DNA of 64,000 nucleotides. Source: Gemmatimonadota bacterium (lineage in GTDB: Bacteria; JAAXHH01). The translations under genes were made by a program, and so were the position numbers. Positions 53,080-62,316 of the stretch are shown here, one piece after another. The notes beneath the pieces were generated by a model. That model saw only the letters and a program-made list of their open reading frames with translations. It had not been told where the DNA came from and did not search any database. The first letter of the stretch is position 1; every line of letters starts with the position of its first letter. The stretch covers positions 1 through 64,000 of the forward strand of contig JAPPBT010000101.1 in NCBI GenBank assembly GCA_026702745.1, given 5' to 3'.

Positions 53080-55482
53080 TCACCCCTGCCTCAACGCGTT
53101 CACCGGGTTCCGACGCGAAGCGGCCACCGCATGCGCCCCGATCGTCAGCCAGGCGATGACCAGGGCCACGACGCCCCCGGCCAGAAACCATGTAAAGTCG
53201 AGAGCCGCGACGTAGGCGTAGTTCTGCAGCCAGCGCGTCATGACGACGTAGGCCAGCGGCCAGGCGATCAGGTTGCCCAGCAGGACGTGTTTCATGAAGT
53301 CCTTCGACAGCAGTACGACGATGGTGGAGACCGATGAACCGAGCACCTTGCGGATCCCGATTTCCCGGGTGCGCTGCTGAATCGAATAGGAAGCCAGTCC
53401 GAGGAGTCCGAGACAGGCCACCAATACGCCCAGTACCGCGAAGATCGCGAAGACCTCGCCGAGCCGCCGGTCATCCTGGTACAGCCGGTCGAAATCCTCG
53501 TCCAGGAAGGTGTATTCCAGGGGAAAGCCCGCATCGACGTTTCGCCATGCCTCCCCGATACGTGAAATGGTCTCGGGAATCCGACCGGGTTCGAGCCGGA
53601 CGAGCACGAAAATGTGATAGGAACTCGTTAGAATAACGATCGGTTCGATCTCCTCGTGAATGGTACGGAGATGGAAATCTTCTACCACGCCGATGACATT
53701 TCCTTTCTTCCCGCCGAAGGGCAGCCACGCGAACGGTTTGCCTATGGCTTCCGGCGGAGTGCCCCAACCAAGGTAACGAACGGCCGTCTCGTTGAGCAGG
53801 AAGCCCGTGGTCGAGTCCGTCCCCCAGTCCGTCGAGAAGTTCCGCCCGGCTGCCAGATTGATCTCCAGGACATCCAGGAAGGACTCGTCCACCTGCAGCG
53901 TGGCCATCATGAGGTGGTCTTCCGGCGCCATGCCATCGGGCCGGACCGCCATGATCGGGATCACCCGCATTCCCGGTACACCGCTTGCCGTGGCCACGCC
54001 CCGTACACCGGGCAATTGGGACAGTCGTTCTTTTAGTACGGGCGTATTCCGACGCTGCGTGGATCCCGTGATGGGAAGCACCATCACCTGTTCCTTGTTG
54101 AAACCAAGCCGCTTGGTACTAATATATTCGAGCTGATCGTAGATGATCGCCGTGCTGACCAGCAGGAAGATGGACATGGCGAACTGTATAACGACCAGGA
54201 TCTTCCGCAGATTCAGTCCCCGCCGGCTCGAATCCAGATTGCCCTTTAGTACATCGGTGGGCACAAATCCGGAGAGGTAGATCGCCGGATAACTTCCGGC
54301 GGCCAATCCCATAATGATCGTACCGAATGTGAGCGCGGTCAATACCAGTCCGTTCGAGAGCGGGAAGATCAGCTGCTTCCCGGCGATCGCATTCAACGCG
54401 GGCAGGGCGAGCTGCACCAGGATCACCGAAGTCGCCATGGCGAGTGCCGCCATGACGACGGCCTCTCTCAGGAACTGCCCCAGCAACTGGGTCCGGTTGG
54501 CGCCCATTACTTTCCGGACGCCTACTTCCCGGGCGCGCATGGCCGACCGGGCCGTAGCCAGGTTGACGAAATTGATGCACGCGATCAGCGGAATCAGGAA
54601 CGCGATGAGCGTGTAGAGGACCACGAAGCGGATGTCGCCGTTGGGCTCGAGTTCGCTTTCCCGGTGCGAATGCAGGTGGATGTCGGCGAGCGGTTGCAGC
54701 GACGGGCTCAGCACGACGCCCGTTTCGCGGTATTTGTCCCCGGCGTATCGTTCAAGGAAGTCCGGAAACTGCGCTTCGAGGTCGGCCGGGTCCGTGTTTT
54801 CACGCAATCGGATGTACGTGTAGAAGTTGTCATGAACCTCCCAGTTTTCCCGGTAGTAACTGCCTATGGTGGCCAGGGAGGAATAGGAGGTAAACATGTC
54901 CGCCCGCATATGGGTATTGACGGGCAGGTCCCGCATGATTCCGGTGACCTTGAAATCGTAGGTGTTATCCACGCCCAGAATCTGCCCCATGGCCTCTTCA
55001 CCGCCGAAGTACTTGGCCGCCATCGTTTCCGAGATGACGATCGTAAAGGGCTCTTCCAGCGCGGTATTCGGATCTCCGGCGACCAGGGGGATGTCGAACA
55101 GGTCGAACAGGCCGTCTTCCACCCAGATGACCTTTTTCTCATAGAATTGCATTTCTTCTCTATGAAACAGCCAGGAAGAGGCCGTACCCCGCATTCGAAC
55201 GAACCGCTCGACCTCGGGATAGTCCCGCATCAGCGCCGGCGCCCAGCTCAAGGGCGATCCCGCCGTCTGGATGGTCTGCCCGCCGCTTTCTATATCGTCC
55301 ACGATCCGGTAAATCCGATCCGCGTCAGGGTGATAGCGGTCGTAGCTGAGCTCGTCCTGGACGTACATCACGATCAGCATGCATGCCGCCATGCCGATAG
55401 CGAGTCCGACGATATTGATGAGGGAATAGACGGGTTGCCTGAGGAGGTTGCGCAGGGTGACCGTGAGGTAGTTGCGGATCAT
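53080..55482 (-). CDS. FtsX/MacB-type ABC transporter permease, copy B
   Basis: 800 residues. Same plan as its neighbours: first helix LINIVGLAIGMAACMLIVMY, periplasmic core, REVGVRKVMGANRTQLLGQF, AAGSYPAIYLSGFVPTDVLK, second core, REIGIRKVLGSSVSTIVVLL, and a C-terminal end SRRNPVNALRQG. It is in the same subgroup as the 38567 pseudogene and copy D (YRIVDDIESGGQTIQTAGSP is almost identical in all three). The gap to copy A is 72 bases and to copy C 48 bases, so one transcript can serve all. Confidence 0.92.
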   Translation of the reverse strand: MIRNYLTVTLRNLLRQPVYSLINIVGLAIGMAACMLIVMYVQDELSYDRYHPDADRIYRIVDDIESGGQTIQTAGSPLSWAPALMRDYPEVERFVRMRGTASSWLFHREEMQFYEKKVIWVEDGLFDLFDIPLVAGDPNTALEEPFTIVISETMAAKYFGGEEAMGQILGVDNTYDFKVTGIMRDLPVNTHMRADMFTSYSSLATIGSYYRENWEVHDNFYTYIRLRENTDPADLEAQFPDFLERYAGDKYRETGVVLSPSLQPLADIHLHSHRESELEPNGDIRFVVLYTLIAFLIPLIACINFVNLATARSAMRAREVGVRKVMGANRTQLLGQFLREAVVMAALAMATSVILVQLALPALNAIAGKQLIFPLSNGLVLTALTFGTIIMGLAAGSYPAIYLSGFVPTDVLKGNLDSSRRGLNLRKILVVIQFAMSIFLLVSTAIIYDQLEYISTKRLGFNKEQVMVLPITGSTQRRNTPVLKERLSQLPGVRGVATASGVPGMRVIPIMAVRPDGMAPEDHLMMATLQVDESFLDVLEINLAAGRNFSTDWGTDSTTGFLLNETAVRYLGWGTPPEAIGKPFAWLPFGGKKGNVIGVVEDFHLRTIHEEIEPIVILTSSYHIFVLVRLEPGRIPETISRIGEAWRNVDAGFPLEYTFLDEDFDRLYQDDRRLGEVFAIFAVLGVLVACLGLLGLASYSIQQRTREIGIRKVLGSSVSTIVVLLSKDFMKHVLLGNLIAWPLAYVVMTRWLQNYAYVAALDFTWFLAGGVVALVIAWLTIGAHAVAASRRNPVNALRQG

Positions 55483-55529
55483 ATGTGCATTACATGATTG
55501 AAGTGTCAGTACGTTACGGTTCGCCGACC

Positions 55530-57932
55530 CTATTCAGACCGCAGGGTCTCCACAGGATTCACCATCGAGGCGGTGACTGCTTTTGCACTGACCGTAACCA
55601 GGGCGATGACCAGCGCCAGAAGGCCGGCGATCAGGAACCACCCCGGGCCGATGTCGACCCGGTAGGCGAAGTTCTGCAACCAGTTGCTCATGGCCCAGTA
55701 GGCCAGGACCCAGGCGATCGGTACGGCAACTGCTACCAGTTTGAGAAAGTCCTTCGAAAGCATGTATACGATGCGAGCCACCGAAGCCCCCATGACCTTG
55801 TGGATTCCGACCTCCCTGACTCGCTGCCGGATGGCGAATGAAGTCAGGCCGAACAGGCCCAGACAGGCAATAAAGATGGCCAGGAAACTGAAAGCGCCCA
55901 ACAGATTTGCGGTGCGTTGCTCCGACTGGTACAGTCGCTCGAAATCTTCATCCAAAAACGAATAGGCCAGGGGGTAATGGGGAAATACCGAAGCCCATGT
56001 CTCTTCGATCGCACGGATTCCTTCGGGTATATTCTGCGCCTGCAGACGTATCGCCGCCTGACCGCCGCCTCGGCTCAGGAGCCTCAACTGCATGGGACCC
56101 GCCGCGTCATGAAGGCTTTGCATATGGAAATCCTCGACGACGCCGATGATCCTGACGGGCCGGCCTCCTCTGTATCGTACCTGCTGTTTAACGATTTCCT
56201 CCGGCGCGGCCTGGCCCAATCGTTCAATCGCAGACCGGTTCAGGATCACCGCGTTATTCGAATCATCGTTGAGCGCACTGGAAAACGGGCGTCCGGCCAG
56301 CAAATCAAGGCCAAGGGTCTCTACGAAACCGGTAGATACAAATAAAGCGGGAATCCCGATCAGGTCTTCTTCCGGTTGATCCGCCAGACGGGTCGGAAAG
56401 GAAGGAATCATAGCGGAACTGGCCATACGTCCCGGCATCAAAACAGATCGAGTAATACCCTGAATCTGAGGACGCTGAGAAAGTCGTGTCTTGAAGGCCT
56501 CGAAATTCCGATCCACTCCAGTGACGAGCGGAATAACGACGACCTGGTCCCTATCAAATCCCAGGTATCTACTTTGCATGTAATCCAGCTGCTGATACAC
56601 CATCGCGGTGCTGACGATCAGCAGAATCGACAGCGTAAACTGCACCACCACAAGACCTTTTCGCAGCATGGAACCGGTCATGCCGCCCGTCATTTCATCC
56701 TTGAGGATCCGGATCGGGTGAAATCCGGAGACAAACAGTGCCGGATAACTACCGGACAACAGACCTGTAAAGACCGCGATGCCCAACAGCCATAGCAACG
56801 TCTCCGGGTATTCCAGGTAACTGATCTGTATTCCTGCTCCCGCCAGCGTGTTGAACCAGGGCAGGATGGCCGTAAAGAGCCCCAGAGCCACCATAAAGGC
56901 CAGGCCGGCCGAAATCATGGCCTCGCCCATAAACTGTATCACCAACGCGCTTCGCTGGGCGCCGGCGGTTTTCCGAATGGCCACTTCTTTGGATCGGGCG
57001 GCGGACTGCGCCGTGGCCAGATTCATGAAGTTTATACAGGCGATGAGCACGATAAAAAAAGCCACAGCCGTGAAAACGTAGATATAACCGATATCGCTAT
57101 GACCGGTCATATCCCGTTCCAGCTGCGACCGCAGATGGATGTCGGTCACAGGCTGCAGCCGGGGACTGAAGGGCACGTTACGCGCCGCGAGCGGCTGAAG
57201 AGGCTCATAGGTATCTACCCACCTGGCGATCTTGGCCTCCAATTCTCCAGAAGCTGTTCCTTCCGCCAGCAGAATGTACGTGTAATGCTGCGCACCAAAC
57301 CAGGCCGTTGCATACTGCTCACGACGGTTTTCGACATTGAGATTCTCGCTGACCAGATAATCGGCGGTGAAGTGGGAATTGGACGGAATCGCTTCCATAA
57401 CGCCCGTCACACGGAAGTCGTATGTGTCATCTGCGCGGATAAACTTGTCTATGGGATTCTCATCGCCGAAGAGCTTGGCCGCCATGGGTTCGCTGATGAC
57501 GATCGTTCGTTCAGGATACGCGTAGTCGTCCAGCGCGGTTTCCGGACCGCCCTGAGTAAGCGGCAAGGTAAAGATGTTGAAGAAGTCTTTGCCTACCGTA
57601 TAGACATCGCTTTCCAGGTACGCGTTATCCCCATAGGACATCATCCAGATATTCGTTGTGCCCCGCATCCGCACATATTCCTCTACCTCCGGGAACTGGT
57701 CTTTGAGCGCCGGTCCCAACGCGGGCGGTGTGCGTGCGAAGTTGCCGTTTACCACGCGGTAGATCCGATCGGCTTTCTCATGGAAACGGTCGTAGCTCAG
57801 TTCGTGCTGGATATACAATAAAATCAGCATGCAGCACGTGATGCCGATCGCCAGTCCGAGGATGTTGATGCTGCTGTATCCTGGCTGCCGGATCAGATTA
57901 CGCAGGGCAACGCTGAGATAATGAACTATCAC
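55530..57932 (-). CDS. FtsX/MacB-type ABC transporter permease, copy C
   Basis: 800 residues, GTG start just after AGAGGTACCT. Layout as above: first helix SINILGLAIGITCCMLILLY, periplasmic core with HADRIY-like DRFHEKADRIYRVVNG, SKEVAIRKTAGAQRSALVIQ, AAGSYPALFVSGFHP-like GSYPALFVSGFHPIRILKDE, second core, VREVGIHKVMGASVARIVYM and the end NPVETLRSE. Most divergent of the four intact copies; groups with copy A. 147 bases upstream separate it from copy D, the widest gap of the array. Confidence 0.92.
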   Translation of the reverse strand: MIVHYLSVALRNLIRQPGYSSINILGLAIGITCCMLILLYIQHELSYDRFHEKADRIYRVVNGNFARTPPALGPALKDQFPEVEEYVRMRGTTNIWMMSYGDNAYLESDVYTVGKDFFNIFTLPLTQGGPETALDDYAYPERTIVISEPMAAKLFGDENPIDKFIRADDTYDFRVTGVMEAIPSNSHFTADYLVSENLNVENRREQYATAWFGAQHYTYILLAEGTASGELEAKIARWVDTYEPLQPLAARNVPFSPRLQPVTDIHLRSQLERDMTGHSDIGYIYVFTAVAFFIVLIACINFMNLATAQSAARSKEVAIRKTAGAQRSALVIQFMGEAMISAGLAFMVALGLFTAILPWFNTLAGAGIQISYLEYPETLLWLLGIAVFTGLLSGSYPALFVSGFHPIRILKDEMTGGMTGSMLRKGLVVVQFTLSILLIVSTAMVYQQLDYMQSRYLGFDRDQVVVIPLVTGVDRNFEAFKTRLSQRPQIQGITRSVLMPGRMASSAMIPSFPTRLADQPEEDLIGIPALFVSTGFVETLGLDLLAGRPFSSALNDDSNNAVILNRSAIERLGQAAPEEIVKQQVRYRGGRPVRIIGVVEDFHMQSLHDAAGPMQLRLLSRGGGQAAIRLQAQNIPEGIRAIEETWASVFPHYPLAYSFLDEDFERLYQSEQRTANLLGAFSFLAIFIACLGLFGLTSFAIRQRVREVGIHKVMGASVARIVYMLSKDFLKLVAVAVPIAWVLAYWAMSNWLQNFAYRVDIGPGWFLIAGLLALVIALVTVSAKAVTASMVNPVETLRSE

Positions 57933-58078
57933 AGGTACCTCTGGTCGAGTGCGCGGTTGACGGAAAGGAATTGCTGAGTATAAAGAGCGGACGCACTACA
58001 TGTTCGGATACTGGATGGACAGGATGATCAACTTCGCGTACTGGTACTCGGGCATTCCTTAATCGATCTCCGGCTCAA

Positions 58079-60481
58079 TCACCCCTGCCTCAGCGCATTG
58101 ACCGGATTCCGACGCGACGCCGCGACCGCATGCGCCCCTATGGTCAGCCAGGCGATGACCAGCGCGAGCATGCCGCCCGCCACGAACCATCCATATTGGA
58201 TTTCCGCATTGTAGGCGTAGTTCTGCAGCCAGTTGCTCATGACGAGGTAGGCCAGCGGCCAGGCGATCACGTTGGCCCAGAGGACGTACTTCATGAAGTC
58301 CTTCGAAAGCAGGATCACGATGGCGGAAACCGACGAGCCGACGACCTTGCGGATCCCGATCTCGCGCGTGCGCTGCTGGATCGAGAACGAAGCCAGGCCC
58401 AGGAGGCCCAGGCAGGCCACGAAGATCGCGAGAAAGGCGAAGACGGCGAAGATCTCGCCGAGTTGCCGGTCGGTCCGGTACAGCGCGTCGAAATCCTCGT
58501 CCAGGAAGGTATATTCGAGCGGGTACCGGGAATCCACGTCGTTCCACACTTCCTCGATGCGTCCGACGGTTTCCGAGATCCCCCCGGGTACGATCCGAAT
58601 CAGGATGAAAGTGTGATAGGGGCTGGTCGTGATTACGGCGGGTTCGATCTCTTCGTGTATCGTGCGCAGGTGGAAATCCTCCACCACGCCGATCACCCGG
58701 CCCGGCGCCCTTTCCCAGGAGAGCCGCTCGAACTGCCGGCCGATCGCATCGAGGGGCGAACCCCATCCCAGGCTGCGGACGGCCGTCTCGTTCAGCAGGT
58801 ACGCGCTGGTCGTATCCGTGCTCCAGTCCGATGAGAAGTTCCGCCCGGCGAGCACCTCGATGCCCATGACATCGATGAAATGCTCGTCCGCGTGCAGCGT
58901 GGCCATCATCAGGTGATCCTCCGGCCGCATGCCTTCGGGCCGCACCTCCAGGATCGGCAAAATCCGCATGCCCGGCACGCCGGTGGTCGTGGAAATCCCC
59001 ACCACGCCAGGCAGTTCCGACAGGCGCCGTCTAAGTACAGGCGTGTTCACCTGCTGCGGCGAACCCGTAATGGGGACGACCATTACGTGTTCCTTGTCGA
59101 AACCCAAACGCTTGGTCTGGATGTACTCGAGTTGATCGTAGATGATGGCTGTGCTGACCAGCAGGAAGATGGACATGGAGAATTGGACCACGACCAGCAC
59201 CTGCCGCATCCCCAGACCCTTCTTGCCCGACTCCGGGCTGCCTTTCATGACCACGGCTGGCAGGAAACCGGACAGGTATGCTGCCGGATAGCTGCCGGCG
59301 GCCAGTCCGATCGCGGTCGTGCCGAGGACCAGCACGGCCAGCACCCTCCAGTCGGTCAGCGGCAACGCGAGCTGCTTCCCGGCGATCTCGTTTACGGCAG
59401 GCAGGACGAGTTGAACCAGGATGACGGCCACGACCGCGGCGAGGCCCGCCATGAGGACCGACTCTCCCAGGAACTGCCGGATCAACTGGATACGGTTCGC
59501 TCCCAGGATCTTTCTCACGCCCACCTCCCTGGCGCGCATTTCGGAACGGGCCGTGGCCAGGTTGATGAAATTTATGCATGCGATGATCAGGATCAGGAAC
59601 GCGATGACCATGAAGAGGGCCACGTAACGGATATCGCCGTTGGGTTCGTGCTCGCTCTCCCGGTTCGAATAGAGATGGATGTCCACGAGGGGCTGGAGGG
59701 ACGGCCGCAGGCTGATGCCCGCCTCCCGGTACTGGTCGCCCGCGTGGCGCTCAAGGAAGGCCGGCAGCTTCGCTTCGAATTCGTGCGGGGACACGTTCTC
59801 CCGGAGCCGGATGTAGGTGTACAGGTTCCGGTGATACGCCCAGTCGTCCAGGTCCCAGGACCGGATCACATTCATCGTGGAATAGGAAACCAGCATGTCC
59901 GGCCGCAAATGGGCGTTGGTCGGGACGTTCTTCATGACGCCCGTCACCATGAAGTCCCAGCGATTGTCGAGATTGACGGCCTTGCCGATGGGATCTTCGA
60001 CGCCGAAGTACTTGAACGCCAGATCCTCCGAAATCACCATCGAGTATGGCTCGGACAACGCGGTGGCCGGGTCGCCCAGGACCAGGGGCATGCTGAACAT
60101 CTCAAACAGTTCCGGTTCCGCCCAGATGACCTTGCGCTCGTAGTAGATGGTGTTCCCGAGATCCACCAGCCACGCGGTTTCCGTGCCTCGAATGCGGACG
60201 AGGAGCTCGATCTCGGGGAAGTCGCGCCTGAGGGCGGGTCCCCATCCGGTGGGCGTACCGGCCGTCTGTACGATCTGGCCCCCACTCTCGATATCGTCGA
60301 CGATCCGGTAGACTCGATCCGCATGGGGATGATGCCGGTCGTAGCCGAGTTCATCCTGGATATACAGGAGGATCAGGATGCAGGTGGCCATGCCGATGGC
60401 GAGCCCGGCGATGTTGATGAGCGAGTAGGCGGGATGCCTGCGGAGGTTGCGCAGGGCCACGCTTAAGTAGTTCTGGAACAC
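58079..60481 (-). CDS. FtsX/MacB-type ABC transporter permease, copy D
   Basis: 800 residues, GTG start placed directly after the TAA of the dioxygenase gene (TAAGTG), a sign of coupled translation. Motifs are REVGVRKILGANRIQLIRQF, AAGSYPAAYLSGFLPAVVMK, REIGIRKVVGSSVSAIVILL and SRRNPVNALRQG at the end. Its closest relatives in the window are the pseudogene at 38567 and copy B: residues 40-75 differ at only a handful of positions. First of the four tandem copies in transcription order. A long plus-strand open frame across it is a codon-bias shadow. Confidence 0.92.
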   Translation of the reverse strand: MFQNYLSVALRNLRRHPAYSLINIAGLAIGMATCILILLYIQDELGYDRHHPHADRVYRIVDDIESGGQIVQTAGTPTGWGPALRRDFPEIELLVRIRGTETAWLVDLGNTIYYERKVIWAEPELFEMFSMPLVLGDPATALSEPYSMVISEDLAFKYFGVEDPIGKAVNLDNRWDFMVTGVMKNVPTNAHLRPDMLVSYSTMNVIRSWDLDDWAYHRNLYTYIRLRENVSPHEFEAKLPAFLERHAGDQYREAGISLRPSLQPLVDIHLYSNRESEHEPNGDIRYVALFMVIAFLILIIACINFINLATARSEMRAREVGVRKILGANRIQLIRQFLGESVLMAGLAAVVAVILVQLVLPAVNEIAGKQLALPLTDWRVLAVLVLGTTAIGLAAGSYPAAYLSGFLPAVVMKGSPESGKKGLGMRQVLVVVQFSMSIFLLVSTAIIYDQLEYIQTKRLGFDKEHVMVVPITGSPQQVNTPVLRRRLSELPGVVGISTTTGVPGMRILPILEVRPEGMRPEDHLMMATLHADEHFIDVMGIEVLAGRNFSSDWSTDTTSAYLLNETAVRSLGWGSPLDAIGRQFERLSWERAPGRVIGVVEDFHLRTIHEEIEPAVITTSPYHTFILIRIVPGGISETVGRIEEVWNDVDSRYPLEYTFLDEDFDALYRTDRQLGEIFAVFAFLAIFVACLGLLGLASFSIQQRTREIGIRKVVGSSVSAIVILLSKDFMKYVLWANVIAWPLAYLVMSNWLQNYAYNAEIQYGWFVAGGMLALVIAWLTIGAHAVAASRRNPVNALRQG

Positions 60482-61363
60482 TTATGTCTCTTCCGATCTG
60501 ATGGTGTTGCGATCGTCATCGTTCTGTTTGTCCTGTCCGGCCGGTACGTTATGTCCGTCCCGTCCGTCCTGTCTGCGGACCCGCTCCGTTATAACGATTC
60601 TCGGCCGGTCGCCGCGGTTGGAAGATGCGGTATGGATGATCCAGGGATGCATGAAGATCACGTCACCGGGATCGCCGGTGAATTCGACGGCCTGCACGGG
60701 AATGCCGGACACATCGACGGGATTCGCAAGGTATCGGTCTTCGCGGTTTACACCCGAATCGCGGACGCCGCCCAGGTCGCGGGACCACAGATCCCGCAGA
60801 TTCGGCGCCGCCCGCTTGACCGCATTGGTGATGTCTTTGGACCGGCCCTCGCCTATCAGCTCCGGTTGCCGGGCGAGGTGGCGGACGAGCCGGTGAGAAC
60901 CGGCGAGGGCAATCGTCGCGCCGCCGCGAGCGGCCAGCGGTTCCAATATGGCGAAAACCTGTACGCCTGGGTTTGTCTCTGACGCAGGATCTACGGCGAT
61001 CTGCAGGTCCATGTGCCAGGAATGGTTGGGCAGAAACCACGGGCCCGCAGCGGGGAAGGTAAGCAGAAGCGCCCCCCAGGGGCTTGGTTTCTCCCAGTGG
61101 CCGGGTTCGAGGAATTCGTCTATAGCTGCTTGAACGGCCGAGCCGCAGGTTGGTTCGAAGGCGCCGGAACGCATCAGCCTGTTGAAACCCTTGGGTTTCG
61201 TCTCCGGCCAGGCCTCCGGATCATCGCGCGGAATCCTGCACCTCTGCTCCAGGTCGTCCCAGACGCGGTCGAGCACGGAATGGACGTCCGTTTCCGGAAG
61301 CATACGTGGTACACGAACCCAGCCGTGCTCATCAAATATGGATTTCTGCGCAGTGGTCAACAT
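60482..61363 (-). CDS. Phytanoyl-CoA dioxygenase-family oxygenase
   Basis: 293 residues from the ATG at 61363. PhyH opening LTTAQKSIFDEHGWVRVPRML; iron HxD in NHSWHMDLQIAVDP; distal His in MHPWIIHTASSNRGDRPRIV with the 2-oxoglutarate Arg following. The C-terminal tail is rich in Asp, Gln and Arg. The start overlaps the end of the TPR gene by seven bases, and its stop touches copy D of the permeases, so TPR, dioxygenase and permease are read together. An upstream ATG at 61426 lies inside the TPR gene and is unlikely. Confidence 0.88.
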   Translation of the reverse strand: MLTTAQKSIFDEHGWVRVPRMLPETDVHSVLDRVWDDLEQRCRIPRDDPEAWPETKPKGFNRLMRSGAFEPTCGSAVQAAIDEFLEPGHWEKPSPWGALLLTFPAAGPWFLPNHSWHMDLQIAVDPASETNPGVQVFAILEPLAARGGATIALAGSHRLVRHLARQPELIGEGRSKDITNAVKRAAPNLRDLWSRDLGGVRDSGVNREDRYLANPVDVSGIPVQAVEFTGDPGDVIFMHPWIIHTASSNRGDRPRIVITERVRRQDGRDGHNVPAGQDKQNDDDRNTIRSEET

Positions 61364-62256
61364 GGTTGTGCATCGCCCAATCGTTTGAGTCGTGCCAGGC
61401 GCTCGGACTCGTTTTCCGTCAGCCAACCGTCTTCCGACAGTTCCTGGTAGGCGCGGCCGAAGTATGGCCGTGCTTCATCCGGCCTTTCCAGCGTCAACAG
61501 GCACTCGGCGATTTCCTCGAAGACGTAGCCGTCCGACGTGCCGTCCGCTTCGTGTTCCACGAGTAGGGACTGCTGCACGGCCAGCGCTTCTTCGATACGT
61601 CCGAGCGAACGCTTCGCCCTGCCGACGGTCCACTTCGCAATCCGCGTCGCTTGAGGATTGTCCCGCTCGGTACGCCAGGCAAGCCCCTTTTCGAAGAGTT
61701 CCAGTGCCATTTCGTACTCGCCCGCGTCGTGGTACGTCCACCCGGTGTTGTTGTAGAGGGCGCCGAGCCAGCCCCTTGCACGCGGATCGTCAGATGCTTC
61801 CGCGGCCTCCATCGCCCTGTTATTCCACATAAGGGATGCATCTGCCGGCTCGCAGATCCCTAGCATGTGGGCCGCGTCCACGGCGTGATAGTCCTCGCCG
61901 GCCTGTCGCGCCCGTTCCCAGGCTTCTTTGAAGAGCGGCCGTGCGGCTTCGACGTCTCCTGCTGAGTTGAAGGTGCGGCCGCGTTCGAGGAGAAGACGGA
62001 CACGGGTGGTCTGTGTAACGTCGTTTAAAGGGTTGTCAATATTAACAATCAATGTTTCAGCGTTGTCGAGGATACCGTGGGCTTCGACGAACTGCCGTCG
62101 AAGGCTATGGGTCCGCGCGATCTGTGTGAGAAGCTGGGCGTGATAGTCGTGATTGCCAGCGCTCTCGGCGACGGGCAGCAGCCCTCGGAAGGTCTTCTCG
62201 GTTTTCGCCGGATCGTTGTAGTTCCAGAGTTGGTCGAAGTCGGGGAGGTTACTCAT
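61357..62256 (-). CDS. Tetratricopeptide-repeat protein
   Basis: 299 residues made of helical pairs. TPR-like units are visible at AQLLTQIARTHSLRRQFVEA, VRLLLERGRTFNSAGDVEAA, LGALYNNTGWTYHDAGEYEM followed by ALELFEKGLAWRTE, and RPDEARPYFGRAYQELSEDG. No signal peptide, so cytoplasmic. Probably a protein-interaction scaffold; a similar arrangement is seen in bacterial signalling adaptors. It overlaps the dioxygenase by seven bases and lies 60 bases after the TIM-barrel gene. Confidence 0.85.
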   Translation of the reverse strand: MSNLPDFDQLWNYNDPAKTEKTFRGLLPVAESAGNHDYHAQLLTQIARTHSLRRQFVEAHGILDNAETLIVNIDNPLNDVTQTTRVRLLLERGRTFNSAGDVEAARPLFKEAWERARQAGEDYHAVDAAHMLGICEPADASLMWNNRAMEAAEASDDPRARGWLGALYNNTGWTYHDAGEYEMALELFEKGLAWRTERDNPQATRIAKWTVGRAKRSLGRIEEALAVQQSLLVEHEADGTSDGYVFEEIAECLLTLERPDEARPYFGRAYQELSEDGWLTENESERLARLKRLGDAQPC

Positions 62257-62316
62257 GGTGGCCGATTCCTGTGAAGCACCTAATCCCCATTCTCGAGGAT
62301 TCCGCTCGTCAACCCG

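Noticed and set aside
58880-60466. Plus-strand open frame of 528 codons across permease copy D
   Set aside because: It is the antisense of a well-conserved permease gene; its product is low-complexity (His, Asp, Arg, Gly) with no domain. Similar shadows occur at 4786-6552, 8514-10514 and 1041-2102 on the minus strand and reflect high GC at third positions.
50612-60481. Permease array as a macrolide/lipoprotein export operon with its own ATPase
   Set aside because: No Walker A/B or ABC signature protein is coded anywhere between 49643 and 64000 on either strand, so a full transporter cannot be claimed from this window.
60488-60499. CTCTTCCGATCT identical to the end of a sequencing adapter; a shorter match near 63899
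   Set aside because: It lies inside a coding frame that continues normally to a stop joined with the next gene, and the bases beyond do not match the adapter. A 12-base chance match is uncommon but possible; I do not treat it as contamination.
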